DNA of 64,000 nt from Castanea sativa. Its lineage: Eukaryota; Streptophyta; Magnoliopsida; Fagales; Fagaceae. The translations under genes were made by a program, and so were the position numbers. Below the pieces are notes generated by a model. The model had not been told where the DNA came from and searched no databases. It worked only from the letters and a program-made list of their open reading frames with translations. This document shows, in pieces, positions 1 through 12,184 of this stretch (position 1 is its first letter; each line of letters opens with the position of its first letter). The DNA is taken from NCBI RefSeq assembly GCF_040712315.1, contig NC_134018.1, forward strand, positions 11,800,835 through 11,864,834. The letters run 5' to 3'.

Positions 1-1
1 A

Positions 2-187
2 GATCTCATCCTAAAAAGAGTGTTCTTGGCTACTAAGGACCATGCTCATGGAAAGTTGGGACCTAACTGGGAAGGACCATATAGAGTTATCAATTCCAAA
101 AGGCGAGGTTCGTACTACTTAGAAGCCTTAGATGGACGAAAGTTGGAGCACCCATGGAATATGGAGCACTTCAGGAAGTATTACTAG
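2..187 (+). pseudogene. C-terminal end of a Ty3/gypsy (Tat-lineage) Pol polyprotein, partial
   Basis: An open frame enters from the left edge and runs 61 codons to a TAG. It contains GPNWEGPYRV (the GPY/F-type module after integrase) and ends HPWNMEHFRKYY, the kind of tail known from Tat/Ogre/Retand elements. It is the last part of Pol (protease, reverse transcriptase, RNase H, integrase); the catalytic domains lie outside the window. No stop interrupts the visible part, but whether the whole element is intact cannot be judged. A 3' untranslated stretch, an antisense gene and the 3' LTR follow. Confidence 0.85.
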
Positions 188-1152
188 TAAAAGAAACTCG
201 CCAGGAAGGTCAGCATGGACGAGATTAAAGATTACCAATAACCACTAGTAGTTTATTTATGTTATCTTTTAGCACTTACGTTTTTAGCAGTATTTATGTT
301 TTCTAGTAGTATTTATGTTTTCTAGCATTTGAATTCCCTAAAAGGCACTAGCTACTAGCGTGTGCCATGAACGATGTTATGAACAAGGTCCTTTTGTATA
401 TAAAATAATTTGAATTCCCTAAAAAGGACTAAGTACTAGCATGAATAATGTCTTTGGATGAGGCTATGTACTAAGTTTTCTTGTGTTTATGAACAATGTA
501 ATGTACAGTTTCATTGTATATAAAGCAACTTGAATTCTCTAATTTAAGTGTTTATGATTCTATGAAATTAACATCCATATGAAATTAAAGACGACTAAAG
601 CTCTAGACGCAGAGATGCACTGTCGTAGCCAACCTTAAACGAGGAAAGGGCTAATCATAAACCTTACAGTAACAATATGAGTGCCAAGGGAAGGAACATA
701 TACCTCCCATTACATTCGTCCAAAAACAATGGATGAAGAAAGGCATGCATGCAAAACACTACTGAGTAATCCAAACTATGGACAAAAGGGAAAACAACTA
801 AAAATCCAAAAAACAAAAGTCCAAAATAAGGACGAGGAAGATACTTAACCATTCCAAGATAGTTCAAACCATGGAGAAGAGAATACTTGGATATAAAAAT
901 TGGTGATGAAAACAAACGTTCAAACATGGAAAAATATGTTCATAAATAAAAGGGTAGATGACCATCGTCTAAAAACCCTTAAATGTGTCATGCCTAAAAA
1001 AGGCAATTGTATACATGCCCGTCCTTAAACTTGGACGAGCTAAATGTACTTGCATAAATCCAAATGGTCTAAAAAAACGAACCCCTTCAAAAAATAAAAG
1101 AGAAAAGAAAACAAGGAAAATAAATAAAGGTGATTACAAATTCGTCTTTTTC
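188..1152. other. Non-coding internal region of the Tat-like element
   Basis: About 1 kb between the pol stop and the end of the antisense gene. It is AT-rich, with short repeated phrases such as TGAATTCCCTAAAA near 330, 411 and 530. No convincing coding frame on either strand; a hydrophobic minus-strand frame near 664-927 has no recognisable domain. Confidence 0.5.
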
Positions 1153-3353
1153 TTATAAACCACTGGGGGCAGTATCCAAAAACTTTGGGTCGTCTTTGGC
1201 AGGCTAAGTGGAGGCATTGTCTTCAACCTTTATGTCCTCGAAACTCGTCTGGAGAAGAGAATTCTCAGCAACAACACGAAGTTTAATACTATTGAAATCC
1301 ACTCCGGGGAAATGTTCAATCGTGTCCATACGGAAGTATTCAAACCCAGCAACATAGTTCCTATCCAAAAGGTCAGTGAACTCACTAGACGCCTTGAACT
1401 CCCTGATAGTTGTTTCTCTAGTTTCTCCTAGAAGAGTGCAAAGCTCGTCGCTTTTCTTTTTTGGAGATGGTCAAGATGAGTGTCCTTCTCAACGGCATCT
1501 GCTTTTACCTCTTTGACGAGGTTCTTTAGCTCCTTTACCTCATCCTCCAGCTTAGCCCTCACTTTAGCTCGACGATTAGATTCCTTTCCATTTCGCGAAT
1601 CTTTGCCTCAAGCCTAACCCTTTGCTTGTCCATTTCATAAGCTTGTCTAGATGCCACCATAAATTTAGTCATAGCTTGTATAAGAAGAAATAGATGTGAG
1701 ACAAGTGGACGAGTATATTAATTTATGAATGGTTAAAGATGAGAAAAAGTACCTTGAAGAGATCATGAGCTGTAGAACACTCAAACTCCTTCACAGACTT
1801 GTCATAGCAGATGGCAATGTCCTCCTCAGACACAGTTTGTTGAAATCTCTCCCAGGCAAGGCCTTCACTTTTGAGAAGAGTCATGGGGCTACCACTGGGA
1901 GGTTTGGACGGGGTGGCTTCAAGAGGGTTAGATGAATCCAAGTCAAGAATCTATACTGAGGATGGCTGTTTGGCAGGAGCAAAAGGGATGACAAAGCCAG
2001 TATTGACGATCCCAGATTTGGACAACCCATGCCTTGCCTTCTTATGGCCTCAACGATTAGGAAGACTCCTCTTGTCTATCATCTTGGAAAGAGCCTTCCT
2101 TTTCTCCACGCCAATTGGATGAGGCTGGGAGTGGGTTTCTTCCTCCCGAGTAGCTTCTTTGTTTGCCAAACCCTTCCCCTTGTTCTCTATCATGGTTGCC
2201 ACTCCTACAAGAAGAAAGATGTGTTAGAGTTTAGATGAAGTAAACAATTAGGATGCAATGTAAGCAACTCACATCTACGCATGGTAAGCTCCTAAGCAAG
2301 TGCCTCCTCGGTTGGTTCAAGTCCAAGCCTCTAAGTAGTTAGACGATGTAGAGTAACCAAAGAATGGAAAGCCTTGTCTGTGAACAAGCATGCTTGCTGG
2401 ACGTGATCAAGATAGAACTTACTCAAGGAAGGTCATCTTACAGCTGTAAAAAGGAAAACAAAGAGTTAGACAGATATAATAAAAGAAATAAAACAAGTAG
2501 TGAAAAGTAACATACTCTCTAGACAAAGATTCCCCATCTCACCAGTGTAGGGAGGAAATAGGTCTTGGCCTACCTCAACAGGGTTTCCTACCCAGAACCC
2601 TAAGTCGAAGAAAAACTTTGTCTTTCATCTCCTATCAAAAGTGGGGAGAGACTTGACCAATCTACAGTTTGAACCCCTAGTAGAAAATTGGTAAAAGCTT
2701 AGGGATTGACTGATTTTTGAGGGTTTGTAACAATATAGGAACTTGTCCACAGTGAGAGGACGGTTCCCATAAAAAACTTCCCTCCCCAAAACTTGCATGG
2801 ATATGATAAGCCTTCATGCATTGGGGTTGAGCTAGTTAATGCCTATGCCTAACCTATGGACTATTTCCCTGGCAAAGGCATTAAGAGGCAACCTAAGCCC
2901 CCCCAGAAGATAAGCCACGTATATACCTATTCCAAAATGAGGATTATAGCGTCATTCACCATAGACGGCCAAACGAAGGTTAAGGTCGTCAGGGACCTGG
3001 TACCAACTCCTAAGAGAATTAATTTTTTTCTTATTTGTCCTAGAAGGGTTGCCTACAACGCAACAATATAAAGTCACCTCTTCACTTGAAGAGGTAGACG
3101 AAGGGGCACTGGTGGATGTACCAGCAAGTGACCCAGAGGCCATTCTCATCCTCATCTCTTCTTGGAGGACTTCTAGGGGAACTCCAGGAACCCCAGACAA
3201 GTATTACTCGTCGATGGTGTTCCCCCCACTACTACTGCTACTATTGCTACTGCTATAACTACTACTGCTATCACTAGGGCTACTCTGTTCATGATACTCG
3301 TCTATCTCCCTCTTGTTACTATCACTAGACGAAGACACTATAATCTCAGACAT
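1153..3353 (-). pseudogene. Decayed spliced antisense gene (aORF) of the Tat-like element
   Basis: A gene opposite to pol, lying between pol and the 3' LTR. Start ATG is at 3353 (MSEIIVSSSSDSNKRE), followed by a Ser-rich N-terminus. The central domain includes INSLRSWYQVPDDLNLRLA, HFGIGIYVAYLLGGLRLPLN and FYGNRPLTVDKFLYCY. Then come a Lys-rich segment and a coiled-coil-like C-terminus (NYVAGFEYFRMDTIEHFPG) ending at a stop near 1153. GT..AG introns fit at 2515-2444, 2272-2215 and 1752-1675. It is broken: in-frame TAA near 3208, TAG and TGA near 2820-2840, TGA near 2052, and a frameshift near 1575. Antisense ORFs before the 3' LTR are known in some Tat-lineage elements and resemble plant gag-like or plant-mobile-domain proteins; function is unknown. 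A TATA box lies ~165 nt upstream. Confidence 0.75.
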
Positions 3354-3514
3354 TTTGAAAAGGCTTTAAAGGAAAACCTAAAGATGAGAAGAAGAGGATA
3401 CCTAGCTCTAAACGAGGATGACTAAGGACAAAGAAAACTCCTAGACGAGGCACTGGACAACAGAGGTCAGAGGAGAAAATATGAGAAATGTAAGAGGGTA
3501 GGAGAGGAATTCCA

Positions 3515-3524
3515 CTATTTATAG
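3515..3524 (-). promoter_or_regulatory. TATA box for the antisense gene
   Basis: CTATAAATAG on the minus strand, about 162 nt upstream of the ATG at 3353. Sequence and spacing fit a plant core promoter with a 5' UTR of ~130 nt. The location, inside the element but outside the LTR, implies transcription independent of the LTR. Confidence 0.5.
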
Positions 3525-3709
3525 GTGACACACCTATTAGAATGTACCACGTGGCACTTTTCTTAAAGAATGAAGCAATGTGACAAACAAGCCCTGAGAT
3601 CACACAACGTGTCAACATCCTTGGGTCATCCTTTCAATATTCCTTTAATAAATAATTAATACTTGAAGAAACAATGATGAAGTGGACGACACAAGGACAA
3701 AGGGGCAAT

Positions 3710-4311
3710 TGATGGGGACTCAAGTTAAGAATGTTCGTCCATGGTGGTTGTCCACAATCACCACGTCCATAACTTGATCACATCCAGAAAGCCTTAAGAA
3801 GAGAAGAACAACAATGGCATGTGTAGGAATAATGCATGTCCCTTTATAATAAGACCATCTAATTCCAAGTTAGTCATCCATAGCACAAAGGCATGGATGA
3901 CTAGATAACACTTGGGGAATTCTACAAGAACTTCTCATACAGCTCCTTATGATCTGACCATAATGTGCTACTCTTAAAACATGGAGGGGATTCCCCCATA
4001 ATCCACTCCATGTACCCCATTTTCCCATTTTCTCCATTAACTACTCACATCACCCATGATGTTAGTGGATCTGAGCAAGTAGACCTACTTCACACTCTCT
4101 ATAAAAGGAGCAAGTCCCATTCACCTGAGGTAAGTTTTACCATTCCCTTTTTTCCCATCCTTGTGTTTTAGAGAGAAAACTGACTTAACCGTCGGAGAGT
4201 CGTTGGCTGGGTTACACCGGTTACCCTTGACAGTTCTTTCTTTCTTTTCAGGACCAACAACCATTACCATAGCTCGAAGTATTTCAGCTTATTGATTTTC
4301 GTGCATCATCA
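3710..4311 (+). repeat. 3' LTR of the Tat-like element
   Basis: Starts TGATGGGGAC right after a purine-rich tract (AAGGACAAAGGGGCAAT) and ends ...GCATCATCA, giving TG..CA termini over ~600 bp. It lies at the expected place, 3' of pol and beyond the antisense gene. The other LTR is outside the window, so the right boundary is inferred from the terminal CA. Confidence 0.65.
4098..4107 (+). promoter_or_regulatory. TATA box inside the 3' LTR
   Basis: TCTATAAAAG in a pyrimidine-rich context, about 215 bp before the LTR end, where the U3/R promoter of an LTR is expected. Confidence 0.5.
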
Positions 4312-4322
4312 CATTCTTTTTA

Positions 4323-5983
4323 GGCAAAAATACAAAACTCACCCCTAAGTTTCACTTGAATTCATTTCAATCATCTAATTTTACTTTCGTTCAATTGAGT
4401 CCTCTAAGTTTCAAAATTTTCCAATTAAGGCTTCCCATCCACTTTTGTTAACTACTTGCTGTTATGTTTCTAATTTATATATTTTTTAATTTAAGAAAAG
4501 GTTAAATTACACTCAATTTCCTTGAAGTATGAGAGAATGACACTCACTCCTAAACTTGGAAGGAAAAAACACTCCCCTCTATTGAGGTTTGAAGAAAATG
4601 ACATCCCCCATTCCATTAATATTAGTAACGAAATATTTCAAATTTTTAACATATTCTTTTTACTGAAGTTTAACCATGGTTAGTAAAAAGAGCATTCACA
4701 TAAATAAAAAAGAAAAAAGAAAAGAGTATGTTATAAAACATATTGCTCAAGCAGATTTTTTAGTTACACCTTATTAACTGATATTATTTAAGTTTGCAGA
4801 TACTTGAATTTTTTAATTACACCTCTCACCAACGATTTGCATCAAAATTGATAAGATAAACATGAAGGGTAATTTTGGGTTTAGTAAAACTTTTAAGGAT
4901 AAGTGGGGGGTAATTTTGGAAATCAACCCTTAACCAAAGGGTAGATTAAGATACAACATTTTTAACTTTAATTTAACAAAGTTTGGTCAAATGAATGTCA
5001 AGGGGAGAAAGTGTTTTTTTCTTTTAGGTTTGGGAAGAGTGTCATTTTCTTAAACCTCAAGGGAGAAGAGTGTAATTTGATAAAAAAAAATATTTAAATT
5101 ATAAAAACCAAAAAATAAAAAAGGGGGAAAGAAGTGATCTTGGTCCCCAGATTGGCGTGAATCTCCATCTTTTCCTTAGCCCCATTTCAAACCCAAACTT
5201 TAGTCATCGACGATCACCACCTCCCCCTCAAACCTCTTATGGCCTAAATTCTAAGAATGTATTTTACTCAACACAATATTTGCAACCTACAATCAATGAT
5301 TTCCCTATGAAAAACATATTTGATTACTCAGGCTTTCAATCAAAGCACATTTAGATTCACATAGATCCTATAACCTAGGTAGCATCCTTAAAAAAATCAA
5401 TAGCAGGCCATGCGTCCAAGGGAGAAATAATATAATCTTACATTCATTAACAAACAATTGGAACAACACATACAACACCATACTAATCTTAAATATGTTC
5501 ATTGATCAAAACTTGAAAAAAAATCCCACCAAAAAAATCCTGTTACAAAAATAAAAAATAGAGAGAGAGAGAGAGAGGGAGGGAGGCCTACGAGGATCAG
5601 GAATTAAAAATGGGTTGGTGGCCAACTCCTTGGTTTGGTTTTTGGGGACAACAAGGGGATTGAGGACTATGGTTTGAGTTTGAAGTGGGGCTAAGGAAGA
5701 GGTGGAGATATAAGAAAATGGTGAAGGTGAAGAAGAAGAGTGTTTATTGGTTTGGGTTATCAATCGTGTTTCTTCATCATGCCGATCTGGGAAACTAGAT
5801 TTGTTCCTTTTTTTTCAAAAAATTATTTTTATTAAAAAAAGCTGGACAATTTATTGGCAAGAAGTGGACGGAAACCTTAATTGAACAAATTTGAAACTTA
5901 GAGTACTCAATTGAATGAAAGTAAAGTTGAAGGACTAAAATGAAGTCAAATGAAACTTAAAGGGTGAATTTTGCATTTTTGTC
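4323..5983. mobile_element. MULE-like non-autonomous TIR element, 1.66 kb
   Basis: Inverted terminal repeats of ~120 bp: the left arm starts GGCAAAAATACAAAACTCAC, and the right arm read in reverse starts GACAAAAATGCAAAATTCAC. The 9-bp flanks TTCTTTTTA (4314-4322) and TTCCTTTCA (5984-5992) match at 7 of 9 positions, fitting a decayed Mutator-type target duplication. No transposase is visible. A second inverted-repeat element is nested inside (4501-5081). The element sits directly against the end of the 3' LTR. Confidence 0.65.
4501..5081. mobile_element. Nested inverted-repeat element (MITE-like), ~0.58 kb
   Basis: Left arm AAATTACACTC...CACTC and right arm ...GAGTGTAATTTGAT are inverted copies ~100 bp long, sharing the phrases AAAATGACA and AAAAACACT. 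It lies wholly within the larger element. The left arm seems to contain its own phrase twice. Exact ends and target duplication could not be fixed. Confidence 0.5.
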
Positions 5984-6064
5984 TTCCTTTCAATCCAAAC
6001 TAGGTTAAATTTGTGTTCATTTTGAAGGACCATATGTCTATTTCCAATAAAATAGGTTTCACTT

Positions 6065-6415
6065 AGAAATTTCTTACTGTGGAAAAGATATTGATTGACA
6101 CATTATGATCAACATTTTAAATTTGAGCATGTTGAAACTTTGTTGTTTTTGAGGAGCTTTTGACCTGCACTCAACCCTGATACAGATTAATTGACACAAA
6201 CTAATTTTGACATATTGTCATAATTTGTGGAAAAGATATCGTGGAAAAGAAATTTCTTATCATGGAAAAGATATCGATTGACACATTATCATCAACATTT
6301 TAAATTTGAGCATATTGAAACTTTGTTGTTTTTGAGGAGCTTTTGACCTGCACTCAACCCTAATTTAGTTTTATTGACACAAACTAATTTTGACATATTT
6401 TCATAAGTTTCCTAA
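6065..6415. repeat. Tandem duplication, 184-bp unit, two copies
   Basis: GAAATTTCTT starts at 6065 and again at 6249. Both copies continue through GGAAAAGATAT, ATTGACACATTAT and GAGGAGCTTTTGACCTGCAC with few differences. No coding content. Confidence 0.8.
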
Positions 6416-6568
6416 CATATCTTAACCTTAATGAATTTGATAATTTAATATCTCGACAACATAAAGCAATAAGAAAAAAACTAATTTGATCATGATTGCT
6501 TGCTTACATGCCATCAAATGACTTGTTGATATTTTAATCCTTACCACTTTTCTCCAAGCTTGGTAATC

Positions 6569-6573
6569 ATTAG
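6569..6573. other. Left target-site duplication ATTAG
   Basis: ATTAG directly precedes the TG of the 5' LTR. The same five bases directly follow the 3' LTR at 13804-13808. Confidence 0.85.
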
Positions 6574-7136
6574 TGTAATACCCGGAAAAAAAAAAAAAAA
6601 AAGGATTTAAAACAAGGGGTATTTAAGTAAATTTTTTTGTGAGGCCAATTTTATAATTTATAATTATAAGGGAGTTTATAGAAAATAAGGTTGAAACCCT
6701 AGTTATATATAAGCTTATTAAGTCAACGTATATGGAGAGATATTTTGAAAGAAGAGATTACCTAAAGATTAAAGTAGAGAAGGTTTGACTGCACAATTAA
6801 GGTAAGAGCCTAAGAATCTCTTTCTTGTCAAATCTAAGCTTTATTTAGAATTAGAGTATTTTTTAGTGGGTATTTTGGCCAATAGTGAGACTGTTTATAT
6901 ATATCAGATTAACGATGTAAACGAAGAAGGAATTTGATTTATTTTCTCTGTGTCCTATGTTGCGTTAAGTGTAAAAGAAAGCTCTTGGGTCAGGTTCTGC
7001 ACAGGTTTACCGAAATGGAGTTTTGGAAAATAGCAAAAGGTTATGGTATCCGCTTGATTTTGTATGACATAGAATATAGTACTTTTTATTTTTCTAGTTT
7101 TGTCATAATCTCAAAGAGAACTAGGGGTCAATGGAG

Positions 7137-7193
<57 letters not shown>

Positions 7194-8743
7194 CACACGT
7201 ATAGAAGATTAGGTGGTGTACTTTTGACTCTATATGGCTATACCTATGGTGTATCTATAGACTTTATCCCTAGGTACTATTAGTGGCAGATAGTGGAGGA
7301 AATATATATGATGAATATGGGGATTTTTAACTATGAGATAATAGTGGGCAATTATTGGATATTTTTAACAGTCTCTCTTCTAGTCGAGTATTCATATAAG
7401 TTTTATTTTAAAAATATTGGATTATTGAGTAAATGATATTTGAAAAATTGTTTAGATAATATTTAAGGATTTTAGAGGAAGTGTTAGGGAGAAGTTCCTT
7501 TTGATATGGTTTTTAGAGGTAAGTAACCTTATCCTAATTAGTTTTATTTTGCGTATTTTAATTCCTAAAAATTGTTTACAGTTGTTACAATTTTATTTCT
7601 ATTGTATTATTGATTTCAAATAAAGAATTTTCACAAATATATATGAGCATTGAATATAAGATTTTTTTTTTTTCTAATTGTTTTTTTGCTACATTGATTT
7701 AAAGTAAGAATATAGAAATATCACAAAGAATATTGAATATATGATTATATATATGTATTTGAATAAGATATATTTTTGTTAGAAACTATGATTTTATATA
7801 TATGATTATGAACTATCTGTCTATGAATTGATTCTGATACCCAGCCAATGGGGGTTATTCATTGGTACTTTGATGCCCAAACTAATAAGGGTTATTCATT
7901 GGTACTCTAATACCTAGCCAATGGGGGGATAGCGTGACCATAGTCATAAGATTGTTAAGAATATGAATTTTGTTTGATTATTTGAACTATTTGAGTCCTT
8001 AAAACTACATATTTGATTTTGGAAATGTTTGAATATTTGAACTATTTTGAGTCCTTAGAACAACATATTTGATTTTGGAAATGTTTGAGTTTTTGAACTA
8101 TTTTGAGTCATTAAAACTGCTTATGTATTTTTGGAACCTATTGTAAGTTATAACTTTTGATATATGGAAAACTGACTACTTTCTAAACCATCTATGCTAT
8201 ATTTGTAAGATTAAAGTATGTGATCTATTTGCAACTTATTATTTTAAGATTATGAAACTTCTTTAGTTATTTTTGAAAACTCATAGTATATTATAACTTT
8301 TGAAGATACATATTACATCTTATTACTTTTCAGATCTATTGCTTAATAGAACTTATTAGGATTTTGGTTATTTATTGAGTTGTCAGCTCACCCATTTTTC
8401 CCTTCCAGTTTCTGATTGTGAAGAATAGCAAGTTTTGGGAACTTTGATGTTTTGTTGTGAGTAGGAAAGAAGCTTAGTGATTTTGGGATTGGATGATTTT
8501 CTAATAGTTTTATAATTATTGGCCAATTGGCATTATGTACATGAAGCTTGGATTTTGTTCCTATTGAATTATTAGAGATCTATTAATAAAGAAATTGTTG
8601 AGGTATTTTGGATTTATTTGATGTAATTTTTGAGGATAAATTTTAGTTTCTAAGAAAGCCTTGCACGCTTGTAAGGTGCTTACTTTATAAGTGTGCGGCG
8701 GTTGTCACGTGCCTATCTTTATAGTTGGGTTCGGGGCATGACA
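6574..8743 (+). repeat. 5' LTR (2,170 bp)
   Basis: TG..CA termini. Contains an (AT)n tract at 7140-7191 and a single copy of the ~165-bp unit (7307-7472) that is expanded in the 3' LTR. A ~70-codon stop-free stretch at 6934-7140 is shared with the other LTR but has no known domain. Confidence 0.9.
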
Positions 8744-8750
8744 ATTTTAA

Positions 8751-8767
8751 TTGTATCAGAGCATAGG
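8751..8767 (+). promoter_or_regulatory. Primer-binding site, initiator Met-tRNA type
   Basis: TTGTATCAGAGC, starting 8 nt after the LTR end, matches 11 of 12 bases of the usual plant iMet primer-binding sequence TGGTATCAGAGC. It primes minus-strand DNA synthesis. Confidence 0.7.
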
Positions 8768-11226
8768 TTATGATCTTATAGACTTTATGCTAGGTTTTGA
8801 TTTAGAATGAAATCTGAGCCCTAAGCATTACAATTCTAGTTATTGTTTATGAAGGTTATTAGGTCATAGATAGTGTTCTTTTGATAACTTGATGAGAAGT
8901 GTAAGTGAGGGGTTCCATCATATGATGATATGTTAGGTCATATTTGAAGGATTTGATATTTATGTCCGTTGGGTTATGCCTACATGACTTATAAAACAAA
9001 AAAGGAGGATTTTAATTGATATACTTCTATGTTCTTATACTAGTATTAAGTGGGTGTATTTTACTCTTGAAAATTTTGTAATTGATTAGACTGGTTATTA
9101 AAACTTCTTCTTATTATTAAAAAGGAAAAGAGAGCGAGAAAAGAACAAGCAAAGGAAATCTTCCTGCTATTTTGTGACTGATCTTCTGTAAACTCATTTG
9201 ATAGTTTTGCCTAATATAGTTGACCTACCTGAGATTAGTTTGATCTGTAGGGGATTCTCATAGGTCTAATTATTGAATGATAGTTTACTATATGTCCTAT
9301 TTAGAATTTGGAGTGCTTTTAGGGAATTGGAAATTGCAATACTTTGTTTAGGTGTTAAGGTTTGATGTTAGAGCTACGGTTCCTTAATTTTAGTTTATAT
9401 GGAGTTAGGAAATTAACAGATGGTTCATAGTGTGAAGGAAAATCAATTTGTGGTCATTGTAGTTCACATTATATTATATAATATTACATAATTCGGAGGG
9501 TATTTAAAGAATTTAGTAATATATTGGTGGACTTCCTTGGATTCTAATGATAAGGACCGACTTCCTTTGGATCCTTGCTCTTGTTAGGGCTGACCTACAT
9601 GGATTACCATAGCCTAATTTATGTGTGAGGTAGTCCTTAAATGTTTTTGAGACATGTTCTGTTACTTAGAAGTTTGAGGTCCTTAATTTCTTTTCTATGG
9701 ACTTGGAAGATTGTTTAATATTCTGGGGAATAAGTTTTGATGCTAGAAATGTAATTCTTTGATTTTAGCTAATAAGAGATAATTGATTGACTCAATAGAA
9801 CATGAAGTGTGTAGAAAGCAGTGTTTGTGGTATTATAAAATTGGATTAGTGAACCATATTTTGATTGGATATTGATGGATTTGGGTGGCAAGAGAGTTTG
9901 TTTTGAGAGAATATTACAATTTGAATTATAGCCAATTCTAGTACCTTTTGTTTTATATTGGCAGATGGTTAATGATTATAAATTGCATTGTACTCTAAGT
10001 TCTAGGCTGCTAGGACAATATTATTTGCGAGGTAAAAAAAAAAAAAACAAACAAACAAAAGAGGGTTTGAGATACTTCATGGACTATTCCCTTCTAGCCG
10101 ATGTATACTTAGGGATTTGTTTTCATAATAGGCAATGTAATTAGAAGGAACCCAGCTCTTCAATGAGTTCCAGCCCAAGTATCATTTGGAAATTAAAGGT
10201 GAAGAAATGTTGCTTATTTGAGAAGATAGTTTATGGTTAAGATAGAGGTTCTATGAAAGACCTTATATCAATGCTCAATTGATTATTTATGGAGATTTTG
10301 GAATTTCTTTTCCTTACAAAACGTGAGGAAGAAAAGATATAGTGATATACACATATGTTGTAAGTTAGTTTTGAACTTAGGAAGGATTGGAACTTTGGAT
10401 GCACTACTTAATTTTGAGGTATAGAATTAAATGGATGCTAGCATTCAATGGTCTATGGTGAATCTCAAAATTGTGGATTTCCCTTGTTGTAATTTTGGAG
10501 ACTACTTAGGCCTTGGAATTTTGTTGAAATTAATAATTAATGGAAAATCAGTTATTGTGGTTAATCTAAACAAATGGGCATTGGAACTTTTATTCATATT
10601 GAAAGGAACTTAGAGAGCTATTTAGACTAGAGATATTTATATCTTTAAAGAATCTTATATTTTTCATAATATGGTTGTTCTTAAACTATGGGTAATTGAG
10701 TAAGAGATTTTATAGTGGTATTGTATTATGTGGCAGAAGCATCATGGCTTCATTTGCTTTGGAAATTTTTATGTTACAAATTTTGAGGATGGAAAAGTCT
10801 ATGCATATGTTGTGAAATTGTTTTGAACTTATATTTAAGTGGAAGTAATATACAACTCAATGGGATGTTAGAGCATAATGATTTACAGTAGACTTTGATT
10901 GTAGTTTTTTTTTTATCACAACCTTGGAGGCTCCTTCACCATTTAGAATTATTGGAGATTACTTATTGATGAAACTATCGTTTTTACTGGGTTTACTTGA
11001 ACATGTGGGTTTTGAAATTTATACTCACTATGGAGGTAAAATATAGTGCAATTCGGGTCAAGTGATAGGCATAAAAAAAAAATGAATTCTTAATAGTTTA
11101 ATTGCTCTTACTATGGTGATGGGAGATAAGTTTGTGTAGACCAATACAATTGTGGCTTCAGAGTAGCGCAGCGGAAGTATAATAAATTGGTTCAATTTGT
11201 GATGAATTCAGAGGACTGAATTCTTA

Positions 11227-11240
11227 TAAGTGGGGGGGAT
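11227..11240 (+). promoter_or_regulatory. Polypurine tract before the 3' LTR
   Basis: AAGTGGGGGGGAT ends directly at the TG of the 3' LTR, the expected primer for plus-strand synthesis. Confidence 0.75.
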
Positions 11241-12110
11241 TGTAATACCCGGAAAAAAAAAAAAGGACTTAAAAGGAAGGGTATTTAAGTAAATTTTTTG
11301 TGGGGCCAATTTTATAATTTATAATTATAAGGGAATTTTTAGAAAATAAGGTTGAAACTCTAGTTATATATAAGCTTATTAAGTCAACGTATATGAAGAA
11401 ATATTTTGAGAGAGGAGATTACCCAAAGGACTAAAGTAGAGAAAGTTTGACTACACAATTGAGGTAAGAGCCTAAGAATCTCTTTTTGGCCAAATCTAAG
11501 CTTTATTTGGAATTAGAGTATTTTTTAGTGGGTATTTTGGCCAATAGTGAGATTGTTTATATATATGAGATTAACGATGTAAACGAAGAAGGAATTTGAT
11601 TTATTTTCTCTATGTCCTGTGTTGCGTTAAGTGTAAAAGAAAGCTCTTGGGTCCGGTTCTACACGGGTTTACTGAAATGGAGTTTTGGCAAATAGCGAAA
11701 GGTTATGGTGTCCGCTTGATTTTGTATGACGTAGAATATAGTACTTTTTATTTTCCTAGTTTTGTCCTAATCTCAAAGAGAACTTGGGGTGAATGGAGAT
11801 TAAAAAAAAAAAAATTGTATGAGCACGCGTATAGAAGATTAGGTGGTGTACTTTTGACCCTATATGGCTATACCTATGGTGTATCTATAGGCTTTATCCC
11901 TAGGTACCATTAGTGGCAGAAAGTGGAGGATATACATATATATATATATATGATGAATATGGAGATTTTTAACTATGAGATAATAGTGGGCCATTATTGG
12001 ATATTTTTAACGATCTCTCTTCTGGCCGAGTATTCATATAAGTTTTATTTTAAAAATATTGGATTATTGAGTAAATGATATTTGAAAATTTGTTTAGGTG
12101 ATATCTAAGA

Positions 12111-12184
<74 letters not shown>

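Larger units (their letters stand above)
8744..11240 (+). other. Internal region of the LTR retrotransposon, no intact coding sequence
   Basis: About 2.5 kb, AT-rich, full of stops in all frames. The only open stretch of note is ~60 codons at 10431-10613, with no recognisable domain. No zinc knuckle and no reverse-transcriptase or integrase signature seen. Confidence 0.7.
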
